From Ceriagrion tenellum (lineage: Eukaryota; Arthropoda; Insecta; Odonata; Coenagrionidae): DNA of 64,000 bases. How positions within the stretch are numbered: the stretch's first letter is position 1; every line of letters begins with the position of its first letter. The notes under the pieces are model-generated. The model saw only the letters and a program-made list of their open reading frames with translations. It was not told the origin of the DNA and ran no database searches. The DNA lies in assembly GCA_963169105.1 (NCBI GenBank), contig OY720634.1, forward strand, positions 153,953,584-154,017,583, in the 5' to 3' direction. Position numbers and translations under genes: made by a program. Below are positions 1 through 12,688 of the stretch, in pieces.

Positions 1-96
1 TTGGATACGTAGTTTTTATGGCCCTGGAATCTGCAGATTTTTGCAACAACTACATTAGGTTGGAGCCATCTCCACAAGGAATCGTGACTTTATCGA
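1..96 (+). CDS. SLC33A1: SLC33A1 acetyl-CoA transporter, internal exon (5' cut by window)
   Basis: Read from base 3 this encodes GYVVFMALESADFCNNYIRL and ends in GIVTLS, closely matching the 'LFLALESADFCNKYLRF...GIVTLS' stretch I know from vertebrate SLC33A1, a multi-pass ER-membrane transporter that moves acetyl-CoA into the lumen for protein acetylation. The exon ends after base 96 at a strong donor (gtaagtg at 97). One base is left over, and it joins the first two bases of the exon at 12689 to form a Ser codon. The earlier membrane segments and the start codon must lie upstream of the window. Identity is confident because five further exons continue the same protein in order. Confidence 0.93.
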
Positions 97-2079
97 GTAA
101 GTGATATTTAAATGAGTGGAATAAAAGTATAGTGTTTGCATTGCCATTGAACTATAAAGAATAGTTCAGGCAAAATTTACTCTCACTACAGGCTAATGCC
201 GATGCCGGGTTTCTATCCACCCTTCCTCCCTTACTTATCCCCTATGGCGCAAATGACCTTAGCTCCCCAAGTATCCAATCCGATTAACTTTTCACTGTAG
301 TTGCCATACCATGAGTGTGAACCTATTTTTCCAGTAGTCCCAAAATGACAGCTAGGGCCTTAGATTGAGCCATAGAAATCCATGATCATAAAAAACTGGA
401 ATTTAATGTTGATGAAGTGAATCTGTGTATAATTAGTCAATGAACACCAGAGGGGCTTATCATTTTGGCTGCTTATAAACTTGTGATTGTTTTAAATAAT
501 GATAATCTTTTTAAACTTAAGGATTCATTTGGGTAAAGCTTTAATTGATATTTTTCCTCTTAAAACAGTGTGTTTGGCCATTTTCTGTGTTATGGATTTG
601 AGAACAATTTCCTTATGGTTCACCTTAAGAATTTTGTGCCAATGATTTGTCTTTTGTAAACCCCTGTAGCAGTTTTGTGCGAGAATAATTTGTCCTTCCT
701 GTTAGTAAAATAATATGTTACCTATCCTTCACTCAGCAAGACATGCTAAAATAAATTGAGCCTAAATTTATAATTTTGTAGTGATTGGGAGTAAAACTCA
801 GTCATTTGTGAATGATCATCCTTTAAGATGACATGTCTTGTTCAAGTTGTTGTGTTTCCATATCAATTCTAAACTGTCTGGGGAAGTACATACATCTTAT
901 ATCTGTGACATCCTGTCAAAGAAAGCATCAGTTTTGATGGCCAAAAGAATATCTCTGTTGCATTTTGCAATCTTCCTGCACAGGTGACACCATGGTATTA
1001 ATGTGTGGGGTATATGTCATAACATAGAAATTGTTTGCAACCACAGAAAAGGGTTGTGAAGCCTTGGGTTAGACTAAATCAGAAGAATATTTTTTGTTAA
1101 TATTCGCTGTTGACCTAGTGATCACTCCCCTGTCTGGCTATACGACGGACGAATTTATGAGATCCTGTCTCATAAATTCGTCCGCGCTGGTCTTCAAATA
1201 CAAAATTTAATCACCTCTTGCTGACATTTCACAATTTTTATGCATCTTTATGGCTATTATTTACTACTGGAGTTACGTAAATGGCATTTTTGGAAGTAAT
1301 TACATGTTTGAAAAACTGTTTGTACCTGAGATTAAAGCATTAACGTGAGGGCATAGATTGTGAAGGCATTTGATGAAGCAAGCTGAGTACAGCGTACTTA
1401 GAAAAGGTTACAGAGTCTCTATGTTTGCCACTCATAGTGATCTACCCAAAAGAATCCAAAGAAATTTAATAGTTAAATAAATAATTCAAGGAAATGCATA
1501 TTATCATCCTCAGATGTCTGTGCAGACTTAGTTTGTACGATGAGAATGATTAGAATGCAGCCGGATACATTGGACAATTTCCTCTGATGAAGAACATATG
1601 AGATAATCAGTAATTACTCCCATATTTCTATGAAAATGATTAGTCATGAGAACACATATTCATATCTAATGTACCAGGCATAGGATGGGAATGAGCTACA
1701 ATACTAGTTGTAGTAGGACTTGAACCTTTAGGAGCCGGATTTAAATGTCCAATGGTTGACCTTCACTGCCAGATTTAATTTTGGCTCTAAATTTTTCTTG
1801 TTTTTGACACGAAAAACTTCAATATCTCTACACCTACGAAAAATCAATTCTTCGTCATTCCAACCATGCTCTTGGGCCTCCCCCTCCGTGAGCTGTGAGG
1901 GGGAAGGGCAGGGGCACGATCCTTTTCCTTATCAGAGAAACCCGAAACTTCCGATGCATCATCTGGCCCCTGCAAGATATAAACAACACATGGCCTCTTA
2001 GGACGGATTACGTTCAATAGGTGAGTGAAAGTCTTTTTCGGTCACTTCCAGCTACAATGACTATTACATATTAATTTGC
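97..2079. other. SLC33A1 intron, 5' part; no gene seen
   Basis: Intronic DNA without a coding signal I can support. It holds one perfect hairpin (listed separately). The short open frames around 1756-2001 are low-complexity and match nothing I recognise. Confidence 0.6.
1146..1184. repeat. Perfect 17-bp hairpin
   Basis: The arm cggacgaatttatgaga (1146-1162) is followed by a 5-base loop and its exact reverse complement (1168-1184). It sits alone in the intron and may be the relic of a small foldback element. Confidence 0.8.
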
Positions 2080-4375
2080 CCGTGTCTTCAAAAGTATTAA
2101 ACATTTCCTCAAGATCATTCGGATTATGTGCTATCAGTGCTATATTGTCTGCATATGCAAATCCTTGTTGGGATTTATGCTCAATAGTTCCTCTTAATTT
2201 CAATTCTTTCATTGCATTATGTAAAGCCAGGTTGAATAAGACAGCTGAAAGTGCTTACCTTGTCTTACCTCTGAGGTCATCTTGAGGCTCCACTTACTCT
2301 ACACCTGATATAAGCTTTACATTGTGATTCTTTCAATGTCAACGAAACCAATCTAATCAATTTCTCTGGAATACCATAACCTCTCATAGCATTTAGCATT
2401 TCTATTCTATTCACACTGTCGAAAGCTTGTTGAAAGTCTATGAATAGGTTATGTAGAACCACATTATATTCGTAGCACTTCTCAGTTGTTTGCCTAACTG
2501 AGAATATCTGATCAATGGTACTTCTCCCTGACCTAAAACCGCACCGATATTCTTCCAGAATGTTTTTGGCATAGGTGCTTATTTGTTTTAGGAGAATACA
2601 AGTGAAAATTTTATATGCTACAGTCAACAAGATGATGCCTTTGTAGTTTTTACAATCATATTATCACCTTTTTTTAATATTGGGCAATTCAAACCTGTAT
2701 TCCAATCTTCTGGTAATTCTTCAGACTTCCAGATAATACCAACTAGTTGATGTAATGCTCCAATTAAATCGTGACCTTTGTATTTTATCAACTCTGCTGT
2801 CACTCCATCTTCCCATGGTGCTCTGCCTTTCCTTTCTTTTCCAACACTTTCATTTACCTTTTCTTCAGTTGGAACGGGCACTTCCTTTTCTATTCTGCTA
2901 GTTTGTATTTGCTCTTCTATTCTTGTTGTTGCTTCCTTATCATAAAATTCATCAAAATATTTAGCCCATCTTCCATTACTCTTTGGTTGATCTCGTCAGA
3001 CACTTCATTTTCATTATTCACCTCATTCATTATTAATATCTCATTCTCCTCTCCAATGACTTGGCCATTTTTATTTCTACAGGAGTGCAATTTAGGTTTT
3101 TACCCTTGATTCATATATATTACTGCTTGGTAGAACTTTTTGCTTTCTCTTGAATCGTTGAGTTTCTCTGTATGTTCTATCTGTGTTTTTGAATATTCCT
3201 TTTTCTTTCTTCTCAGTATTTGATCTGCTTCTTTCCTACTTTGTCTATACTTCTCTCTATATAATCTGATATCCCTTTGTAACACATTATATCTATTCCT
3301 ATTCTTTTCCTCTATTGCATGTTTACAATCGTTAGTAAACCACTCTGCATTTCTTTTTACTTTAGCCTTAAGCATCGTGTCCTTTGCAGTTGATTACATG
3401 GATTGTTTAATGCTTTTCCACAGAATTGACCTGTGTCTGTTCTTCAGCACTCTCTGTCTCTCTCAACTTCCTACTTATTTCATCTTTGTACCTAGTAGCT
3501 TGCACTGGGTTTCTTTAAATTTCTCTATTCCATTTACTTCTTCTTGGCTTATTGGTTTCCTCCAAGAAGGCTAGTTTTTCTCTAAAATTTACTTTCACTA
3601 AGTAGTGATCTGAGTCGCAATTTTGTCCTCGTGCAGCTCTTACATCTAATACAGGAGTGTCTCATAGATTCAAGCACATGATCTATTTGATTCACACTCC
3701 CTGTTCTTGGATATTTCCATGTACCTTTACTTATGTTTTTATGTTCAAAACAAGTGCTTTAATTATTATGTTGAGTGACAGGGCAAACTGGCAGAGTGGC
3801 TTTCCATTTTCACTGGTCACATCATGTAGGGAGTATCTTCCAGCCACAGAATGTAGGAAGTCTTCCTTACCAATTTTTGCATTTAAGTCTCCAAGAATTA
3901 CAAGTGTATGATATTTTGCTATTTTCTGGCATTCTCTTTCCAATTTATCATAAAATGTTTGCTTTTCATCTTCTGATCTGTCCTCAATCGGGGTAAGGGC
4001 TGATATAATGTGAACATTATGGAATTTTCCTTTTAGGGACACTTTACTCAGTCTGTCTCCTAATGGCTCAAACTTTTTCAGAATCTTCCTCGTCTTTGCA
4101 TTAATCATGAAGCCAGTTACATTCAATCCAGTTCTTTGGCTGGGGCCACTGTACAACACTGTAAAATCCTTCTTATCAATTATCCCATTTCCTTCCCATC
4201 TCACTTCCTGAAGGGCTATATCATCCAACTTATATTTAGTCATTTCATTTGCTATTTCCATCATTTTCCCTGGTTTCAACATTGTTCTGACATTCCATGT
4301 AGCTAGTTTCCATTTATTCGTTGTCCTTGTCCATTTGCCAGGTCGATATCTTTTAGATCCAAACCTTAGGGTAAA
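2080..4375 (-). mobile_element. RTE-like non-LTR retrotransposon, decayed
   Basis: On the minus strand the parts of an RTE-type polyprotein appear in the right order. First comes an apurinic-type endonuclease (about 4330-3731; LATWNVRTMLKPGKM near the start, ALQEVRWEG, then VILGDLNAKIG). A basic linker follows (3375-3100). Then comes reverse transcriptase (2881-2080; GFRSGRSTIDQIF, FIDFQQAFDSVNR, and FAYADNIALIAHN, where the catalytic YADD is YADN). Frameshifts and stops separate the blocks, so it is dead. Predicted genes annotated as 'craniofacial development protein 2-like' usually derive from this endonuclease. The 3' end of the element is missing. It lies antisense in an SLC33A1 intron. 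Confidence 0.88.
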
Positions 4376-5094
4376 CCTAACATCATAAAATGTAATAGTT
4401 TATTTCGCTGTATTTCTTGAAGGATGAGCTCAAAATGGTAGTTATTAATAAACCTTACATTTCAAGATATCATTTTGAGTTGGTTTTATCATTATTGAAC
4501 CACTATTAATGAATTTATAACATAATATATTTCAAATCTTCATGATAACATACCCTATGTTGACGTTAAGAATATTTATCAGAATAGTTCCGTTACAGTT
4601 CGTATTTCCACTTATTTATGATCGAATTACTAAATAGAAACTAATTGATAAGTAGTTTTTTTATTCTTAATAAATGAAAGAGTGTGAGACATCAGTATAT
4701 TTAATTATTTTCTGTCGACTGCTGTGTCGTCGTGAATTTCGCTCCAAAGCCAAGTTACCAAGATCAACAAAGTAGCGAGTTGACTTTCATTTGAATAACA
4801 AATGAAAGATTAATTGTGATGTACAAGTCATGTTTCACTTTGGACATGGTGGAGGGAATAATGAATATATATACTAGCCGAAGGTATCAATTGAAATTCA
4901 ACGGATGTGAAAAAAATTGAACTTGAATTAAGAAAACCACAAAGCTTGAAGAATACAGTCAGTGTGTTCATTTGAGGAGTTCATAACCTATCTTGTGCAG
5001 ATATAAGACATAGTTTCCGGCCTCACATGGTGGAAATTTATGATGTCACTCACAATAAAAGATTCTTAGTTTTATTCCACACTATTTAATACAA
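4376..5094. other. Intron, AT-rich, no gene seen
   Basis: AT-rich intronic sequence. I see no open frame, RNA gene or clear repeat terminus. Confidence 0.5.
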
Positions 5095-5380
5095 CTAGAA
5101 CATGGTTTCAACACTGTGTGTCATCCTCAGGTTGCCAACTTGCTATCTTGTACATTGTGTTCATCGTAGTAAACACGCTGACCATTTTCCAGGTGCACGG
5201 ATTGACTCTTGGTCCTCTTTCATGCACGGGAAACCCAAAAATGAAGCATGCAGACTCATTACTACTTAAATAGCACCGAGGTTGATACATAGATGGTAAC
5301 CTCGTCCCTCCAGTTTGCTTGAGCCATCGTCTGAGTGGATTAACAGCTTGATCGCCTCCCTTGTGTACATACATATATTT
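5095..5380 (-). mobile_element. Penelope-like terminal fragment with hammerhead-like motif
   Basis: The minus strand reads CTGAGGA, then a short stem-loop (ACAC/GTGT), then GAAAC and a GTTC end, at about 5135-5098. This is the order of a hammerhead ribozyme core (CUGANGA, stem II, GAAA, short stem III, cleavage triplet). Hammerhead motifs are known in the terminal repeats of Penelope-like elements. A short open frame (5374-5108) runs into the motif. No Penelope reverse transcriptase is nearby, so the family assignment is inferred from the motif alone. Confidence 0.4.
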
Positions 5381-5955
5381 GCATTCGATGACATAATTGA
5401 CTTGCGTTATTCAACGTTGATATGTACATTGAGTATTTTAATCAGGATCGGAGAGTAGGGTACAATTCGGGATTTGACATCGTCAAAAGGAGTACTTGCT
5501 GCAGCAGCCATGCTTATTTGACCAATAAATCCTCCATCTCCCGGACTGTGCCTTTGGCACAAAGGGTAACCATAGTCATTGGTTTTGATTACTAAATCTA
5601 AAATCTATGGTGATTCTTAGTGCAATTGCCGATTTTCATGCACGGATGTCGTTCATTGAAGAATTTCCAATTCTTCTTTTATGTAAGAAGCATTAAGTGA
5701 CATCATAATAATTTCCAGCATCTTAAAAAAATTGAAGATTCGAAACTGATGGGTTTATATTTGAACCAGATTTATAGCTGATTATCCGTCCGTAAGTTGG
5801 GTTAGGATGAAATTTATGCGGTTCTTAGCGTAACCCAAGAAACATCACAGGGAGGTGACAGAGTTGGTTTCCTATTTGCTTCATATATCCTTTCTTTAAT
5901 TTTTATTATTTATTTTATGTTTCATTTAATGTTTTTAAACACTGGTCATCATTAA
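5381..5955. other. Intron, no gene seen
   Basis: No feature I can support in this AT-rich stretch. Confidence 0.5.
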
Positions 5956-5959
5956 AGCA

Positions 5960-6180
5960 TCTGTATCAACTCATTAGAAAATTTGACCTATACATTATAT
6001 TGTCAGCTTTTCCCTCAGGAGTGTTGATGAAAAGGTTGTTGCCAGCCGAAACACGGGAGTTAGCCATGTATAGTTGCCCATGCGTGAAGCAGTGACTTTC
6101 CAATTGAAGGCCAGCCACTTGAAGGGTCTGCCCATATGACTTATATGTTGTCATTGAAATCAGAGGTGTCAAGCCCAGAA
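5960..6180 (-). pseudogene. Helitron helicase C-terminal fragment
   Basis: The minus strand encodes YKSYGQTLQVAGLQLES followed by HGQLYMANSRV and NNLFINTPEGKADNIMY. This matches the conserved end of the PIF1-like helicase of Helitrons (family consensus: NKAQGQTL, then SHGQLYVACSRVG). Only this C-terminal piece survives. Rep and the upstream helicase motifs are absent. It is a separate copy from the Helitron at 13560-19620 and lies in the opposite orientation. Confidence 0.85.
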
Positions 6181-6764
6181 ACCAGAGAAATGACGCTGGG
6201 AAATGTGTCTTGCAGCATCTGTCTCCCTTCGTGTTTGCCAGTTATCAGGAGTTTCATTAGATGGCTAGTGGTCTCGTCTTTGAGCGTCCAAGTCGTATTT
6301 TCGTCATTTTTCTTGCGAGGGCTCATTTTCTCTCAAAGAAGACATTACTTTTGTTTGAAAAGATTTTTTCGAAAGGTGACACTTGTTTCTATTAGTCTTG
6401 CTTATATGTGTTGTCCTAAGGAGGGGAAACACCGTGGCGAGTGAGAGTATTGAATAGGCACGTCGATGATTGAGTGAATGTAAGTTAACTGCACTTTAAC
6501 ACTTTTAAACATATATAAGTAACTCATAATGTTTCTGATGTGGGAATTGGTCTAAATAACAGGGAAATGGGCCAGCAGGAAAGCATGATATTTAAGTACT
6601 AGAGGCGTCTAAATCTCTGGTTGTCAAGGAAATAAGCTATTGTTAATTTCAGAGAAAAGTGTAGGATTTTTCAACTGAAAACATGATTTTCTCACAAGTA
6701 CGAACCGCAAAAGGAAATCAATTGTGAAAGAATTAGAAATTTCATGTATTCAACTATCCAATAA
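6181..6764. other. Intron, no gene seen
   Basis: Nothing recognised. Two short opposed open frames at 6136-6444 lack any family match. Confidence 0.5.
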
Positions 6765-6995
6765 AAAAAACCCCAGCCCTCAGTCTTGAGTAAAAGTACT
6801 TTTAAAAAGCAAAAAATTGAACCACTGCACCAAACCCCATGCTTCTCATGGACCACCAAGGGGGCCTTTTTAAAGTCAGAAGGGCTTTTTAAAATAGCCT
6901 ATTTTACCACCACCTTTCAGCTCAATAGGTTCAGAAGTTTTTGTGTGATGGAGCAACATACAGACAGACACCATTACATTTTTATGTATTAATAT
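6765..6995 (+). repeat. Interspersed repeat fragment (RTE/SINE-type tail)
   Basis: The block ends with a CAATAGGTTCAGAAG-like segment followed by ACATACAGACAGACACC. Retrotransposon-derived repeats in many animals have this kind of 3' end (a 'target the plane of the ...-gg-t-tttgtgtgatgg...acagacagac' layout). The family was not identified, and no coding capacity is visible. Confidence 0.4.
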
Positions 6996-7004
6996 GGATT
7001 GGCC

Positions 7005-7450
7005 GTTCCAGAGATGCCATAACTATTGAGTTTGTGAAGTAAAATTTCATGATCCACTGAATCAAAAGCTTTTGAAAGGGAATACAAGACTCCTGTGACA
7101 ATGTTTTGCTTGGCAAGTCCACTAATAATTTAGTGATTGAACTTAGCCATGGCAATTTCAGTAGATCTGTTTTTCATGAATCCAAATTGTTTTAGACAGG
7201 ATGTTAAATTAAATCAAAATTGATGACAATCTATTAAAGATGACTTTTTCAAATACCTTAGAAAGTACAGAGAGAACAGAAATTGGACTGTAATAAATTC
7301 ATATAGTAGGGGTCACCACTCATGAAAATGGGGATGACCCTGGCCACTTTTAATTTGTCCGGGAAAATTCCGAGAGAGAGTGACTCATTAACTAAATATG
7401 TTAATGAGGGTATTATAGCCATTTTTGCATTTCCTTTCAATGTAGATCCT
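7005..7450 (-). pseudogene. Non-LTR reverse transcriptase fragment
   Basis: The minus strand reads NESLSLGIFPDKLKVARVIP, then after frame breaks FGFMKNRSTEIAMA and LSKAFDSVDHEILLHKLNSYG. These are reverse transcriptase blocks 1-3 of a Jockey-superfamily element ('FP..LK.A.V.PI', 'GF...RST', 'LSKAFD.V.H..LL.KL..YGI'). Several stops make it dead. It could share an origin with the linker fragment at 11282-11950, which has the same orientation. Confidence 0.8.
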
Positions 7451-8214
7451 GGTATATTATCTTAACCAGAGGAGTGCTTCCCACTTATTTTTACCAGTAT
7501 ATGTCAATTTCATTCTCATCTGTAGGGTATAGAAAAATAGAGCGGGCAAAATCTTCTCTGCAGTTAACAATGTTAGAAGGATACGTAGGTATGTTGTAGA
7601 CAGTTTGCAGATCATTGATGGTATAGTTGAGCCTCTTAATAATGAAATTCAAGGGACCGAAAATTTGCCAGTTTGTAAATCGGGAGTTCATACCTCGGAG
7701 GTGAATTACAAGTTGCATCACTCCAGGGAAAAAATTAAATATCCCGGTCTTGTGCCGTAATTTTCCAGGAAAGTTGTTTGCTAAACTTGATTAAAGGTAA
7801 AATATCCACAGAGGACAGCAAACGTTTATCTCTTCCGTTCTCTTAGACATAAATTGGGGGAATCGAAGCCCAGTTTACGATTGTTGTCAACATTAACTTC
7901 AAATCTGAAGTCAAGAAGAATATATGGGTTGTAATGAATGCTTAAACGATTATGTGAGAGTGTCCACCACTTACACCGAGAACAATGGAGTTCAACCACG
8001 CTCAACTTAAACGTTGACACTTGACTGATGCCAGCACACGTGCAGTTTTTTATATGCCCGCAGAATTCCAATTTGACAATATAGCCATGGAGGCAGTCCC
8101 TCCACGCTCATGAAGAACCTTCTGGCAGTCCTTTTGCTAAGCCAGAAATAAGCTGCGGACATTATTATTACGTAATTGTTCTGGTATTCCGTTTAAGTAA
8201 TTAGTATAGCAATG
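7451..8214. other. Intron, no gene seen
   Basis: No supported feature. Confidence 0.5.
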
Positions 8215-9790
8215 AATCTGTAATTTGTAGAGCAACTGCATTCAATTAAAAGTAACAAGTCCCCAGGTCCAGAAGGAATACCTGCTCTCGTGCTGAAGGA
8301 GTTAGCGCCACAGATTTTGCCATTCTTAGAAATTATATTTAACAAATCATTATCCAAAGACAAGGTGCCCCAAAATGGGAAAATTGCCAAAGTCACTCCA
8401 ATATTCAAAAAAGGAAATAAAAGTGACCCAGGAAATTACCGGCCTATACCGCTTACATCACTTTTATGCAAGGTCCTCAAACACATTGTCGTTGGTAATA
8501 TTATGACAATCCTGGATAATCGGAACTTCTTACATAGCAGTCAGCATGGCTTCCACAAGAGCAGATCCTGCAAAACACAGTTCTTTCACTGCTGTTTCTT
8601 CATAATATCCTAAAATCAGGTGAACTGATTAAGCAATTCAACGCGATATTCCTTGATTTCAAGAAGGCATTCGATAAGGTTCCTCACAAAAACTCTTAAA
8701 TAAATTGCAATTATGCTGAGGTAATAGAAAAATAGTGAATTGGATAAGTGACTTTCTCAGTGACCGAAAACATAATGTAGTTATTGATGGTTTTAGCTCT
8801 GATATGGTCAAAGTCACATCTGGTGTTCCTCAGTGAAGTGCGATTGACCCTCTTTTATTCATTATTTATATTAATGACCTAAGATCTAGATCTAGTTAGC
8901 AGTAAATTAAGGTTATTTGCAGACATTGCAGTTATCTACGGTGAAATGAGGGAAGACACGGACTTTGAAGCGCTGTCTTGGACCTTAACATCTTTCATTC
9001 GTGGTGCCAGAAGTAGGAGTTAGAATTAAAGATAAGCAAATGGACCTCAGTTCACTTCCTGTGAAAGTCATCACAAAAATGCAAATTACCTATACTGAGT
9101 AAACGTAAACTCTTCAGATACAGTAAAATATCTTGGAATTACCTAGACATCTGATATATTGTGGAGATCACACATACAGAACATTTATGGCACAGCATTA
9201 AAGGAACTAGGTTTTGTTAAACATATAATAGGAAGGAAGGATGAAAAAGTCAAAGAGAGATGCTACTTTGCCCTGGTTAGGCCACACTTCGAATACCACG
9301 CAAGCATTTGGGACCCTAGTAAAATAGATTTAACCAAAAAATTAATAATATACAAAGGAAAGCAGCGCGCTTAGTTGAAAACTGCTACGAGTGTACATAT
9401 AGTGTTATACAACTTGTTGACGGATTAAGGTGGGAGCCCCTAGAGACTCGGAGGCTACATGCTAGGTTTAGGTTGCTTGATAAATTCAGATCTAATATAT
9501 ATTCAGAGCGACATAGAGAATATTATCATGACTCCTCACTACATCTCTAGGTCAGACAGAAGCAATAAAATAAAAGAGGTACACTGCTGAACAGATAGGT
9601 ACAAAAACTTGTTCTTTCCATACGCAATTAACAACCACAATAAAAATTGAGCTCCACTAAATACACTCCTATAATTCATGTCACCATTTCACCTCCAAAA
9701 AACTTAGCCTTTACATTGCTGGTGACGTAACACCCCCTGCCACACGCCCTTGTGGTGGTTCACGGGGTATTATGTAGATGTAGAATCAGA
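8215..9790 (+). mobile_element. CR1-like retrotransposon, 5'-truncated, subfamily 3
   Basis: The plus strand encodes SNKSPGPEGIPALVLKELAP, KVTPIFKKGNKSDPGNYRPI, QHGFHKSRSCKTQ, then with frameshifts FLDFKKAFDKVPH, and at the C-terminus FVKHIIGRKDEKVKERCYFA and HFEYHASIWDP. It is the reverse transcriptase half of a CR1/Jockey-type ORF. The block corresponding to FADD is disrupted (FADIAVIY). The element ends near 9790 with a ccccctg...cggggt hairpin and gtagatgtaga, the 3' terminus shared by all CR1-like copies here. It is a typical dead-on-arrival insertion in the SLC33A1 intron. Confidence 0.9.
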
Positions 9791-11281
9791 GGACGCACGA
9801 AAATTAGCTGCCCATGGGCCTGGGTGGCAGGGCTACCACTGTAGCGGCCACAGCAGCTGGGTTGTTTGTCTCTCATCGTTCTTCTGCCTTCCGCAAGAGG
9901 TCGCCTTGCAGCCACTAAGGAATACGGGGGATGGCAGTAGTCAGTATCACTACAGGCATGAGCAACTCAACGAGGAAAAAGGCGGCCCCGCTATGCCATC
10001 ATGATGGTTTTTTGCTGTCGCTGAGTGCTTCAAAATAAAATAGGAATTAGAGTTTAGTGGATTTTGCTTTCTCATTCGTTCAGTGCCTTGTAAACTGTTG
10101 TCTTTGATGTGATAGAAAGCTTTCTGTGGACTAATTAAGCGAGAGTGATTTTTACCACCACTGGGCCCGAAAGAATCGCCGCTGGTGTATTTAAATATTT
10201 TTTTTCATGATTTTGTGTTTGGATGGATGCCACAAATAGTGCAGTTAATCGCGTAAGTGTGCGTGCTTCCCCTTTGGGCCCTGTGGTATGTCCTGTTAGA
10301 GGGGCAATTCCATTGAAGTGAAGTTACCCAGGATGCCATGAAGTTTTTCCTTGTCATCAGCCAGCTCCACAGTTGGTATGTGGCCAAGACATTGTTATTA
10401 ACCCACCAGAGGAAGGAAAGTAAGTGAAAATTAAGGAGGAACTAATGCGGTGGCTTTCCGCATCGCACAAGTAGAGAATTCGGTAGCTCCTCGACCATGA
10501 GGAAATGGGCAACCAGAGGCCATCAATATCTCTGTCACCTCTTAATCCTCGGGTTTACAGTGGAAACAAGGTTGCCATCATCCAACAGAAATCGCAGCCA
10601 TTGAGAACTTATAATACTCGTCCATGTTCATGCTCATTGGTAAGTAATAATTAATGACACTGATGGTGACACTCGACGGCATGAAAATATCAGCTGCAAC
10701 GACACACGATCGAAGATAAACAAAGTTCATGTAGAGTATTTGAATGTTGTGCCTGGTAACTCAATGCATCGGAACATTTACGCTGTTCACTTTTTTATTC
10801 TTTATACTGCTCCCCATCTTTTCAATTATTCTTCTTCTAACCGTTGTAATGTGTGGTTCTCTTTGTAACACAAGTGTATATTAAACGAGTGAAATATAAA
10901 ACTGGCCTAGTTCATTTATGCACGATCTGCAACCTCTGATAATTCACTGGCCATTACAGATGCACATTCCTGTTGACAGATCAAACCACGCTGATATTAA
11001 GTCACAGACGCAAGTTACCAGAAATATGATGACAAGAAGGTGCTTTCTGATTTGCTAGTTCTCACGGAGTCTCCAATTGGCCCTTTTTCTCTTAAACCGC
11101 AATATTCCCGCAAAATAAACAATGTTAACAAATTCTCGGCAATATACGTTATAAAGAGGTAAATGTTACGAGTCAGGGCCAATCTTTCATTTTGTTTATT
11201 GGGAGTTCGCTCATAAGAGGTATTTACTAATACTTTTGCATAGGACATAGGAATTTGGTGGGACCATTTGCATTTGTTCGT
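9791..11281. other. Intron, no gene seen
   Basis: No supported coding or RNA feature. A GC-richer patch at 9800-10010 directly follows the CR1 tail and is unexplained. Confidence 0.5.
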
Positions 11282-11950
11282 TCATCGGAATGTTTCGTTT
11301 AGCGGGAGTTTATAAGATAGAAGTTCTATAGAATGAAGGAAATTGTTGTTCAGCAAGTTGGCTATGACAATTTTGTCTGATATGAAAGAGCTGCCATGAA
11401 GAACTGTGCAGATAGAAGATGTAGAAGTTTTAGAAATGGAGCAATTTTTAATTAACTTCCAGGCAGGTTTACATGAGTTATTAGTGGAATTCATAATGGA
11501 CATATTGAATTTTCTTTTTGTCTTTTCTATGAAAATATTGTGTTCACATTTCAGTGTTTTATGAACTTTTTTTAGTGTCTGAGAGCCACAAGATTTTAAT
11601 TCATTAAAATCCTGTCTTAATTTAGCAGTTGAGGCTCTTATTCCATTAGTTACCCATTTCTTCTTAGAGTTGGCAAAGTTTTGATTGCTTTTAGAGGGAA
11701 GGATACATCAAAGCAATACTGAACAATAGTTAGGAAGTTATCAAATTTAACAGCATCCCCTTCGTACATAGAATTCCAGGATTACTGTGGAAGTAAACTA
11801 TGAAAATGAATTAGGGATGAGGGTGAAAAAGATCATCTATAATAAACGTAAGTGGGTGAGGGGTTTGAACTGAAATGTGTAATAAACTCAATCATTTGAG
11901 CTTTGTGCTCGGAAAAGTGTGTATCCAGGATAAGACTTGTCAGTTGAGGG
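11282..11950 (-). pseudogene. Non-LTR retrotransposon linker fragment
   Basis: The minus strand encodes KKWVTNGIRASTAKLRQDFN and later NNSCKPAWKLIKNCSISK and SDKIVIANLLNNNFLHSIE. This is the pattern found between endonuclease and reverse transcriptase in Jockey-type ORF2 ('KPWWN..I', '..WK.IN...', '....IAN.FN..F'). It is broken by stops. The family is inferred from layout rather than from catalytic motifs. Confidence 0.6.
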
Positions 11951-12231
11951 CTTATCAGTGAAAATATTGTCAATACTTGTGAGTGAAGATTCAGTTACTC
12001 GTGCAGGTTCATACACTGTTGTGACAAAATTAAATGATCTGAATGAATCTTGTTGCAGCCTTGATAGGATTCAAGCTGAAATGAACAGTAAAGATGTCAA
12101 GTCAGCTATCACTTATCAAAACTCAGAGTGGGAAGAGAAAATTGATAGTTAATAATAAGCACTGAATTAGGTTTATTTTCACAAAGCCTCATGACAAGAA
12201 AAATAAAACTATTTTTTATTGTATGCTGTAT

Positions 12232-12370
12232 TCATCTACATACTACCCTGCGAGCCGCCGTATGGGCGTGTGGCAGGGGGTGGTATGTCACCAGCCGTGT
12301 AAAGATGTAATAGTTTTGGGGGTGAAATGGTGACATGTCCTATGGGAGTGTATTAGGTACTCTTAAAGAA
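12232..12370 (-). mobile_element. CR1-like 3' tail, subfamily 3
   Basis: The minus strand carries ccccctgccacacgccc, then ggcggctcgcaggg, then tatgtagatga, the shared CR1 3' terminus. Only the last part of a 3' UTR is present. Confidence 0.8.
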
Positions 12371-12688
12371 ATGCATTGCAGAAAATAGTAAAAGAATGGT
12401 GTTTTACTGTTCCATAACAAATCTATTAACTTGTTGGTACCATGAAGAGTATTGCCAAATGCTATCCTTTTCTGTTCATCTGACATCTTCGGTTGAGGGG
12501 GAAGTGAAATTTTCCCTTATGTCCCCCATGGATATGCCCCTGGACTTAGAAGAGAGATGGCTAAATTGACCATAAACTGCAGTAAACCAGCTTCAGTATG
12601 GGTATTTAGTATGAATGAGGTGGTTCAATGAACCTGTGCATAGATCAAGCATGAGTGCGCAGCTAATATCTGTTTTTTCTCTCATCAG
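12371..12688. other. Intron end before exon at 12689
   Basis: No gene seen. The acceptor is preceded by a pyrimidine tract (tctgttttttctctcatcag). Confidence 0.7.

Noticed and set aside
3731..4282. A host 'craniofacial development protein 2-like' gene
   Set aside because: The similarity comes from the endonuclease of RTE-type retrotransposons; here it sits in order with linker and reverse transcriptase fragments.
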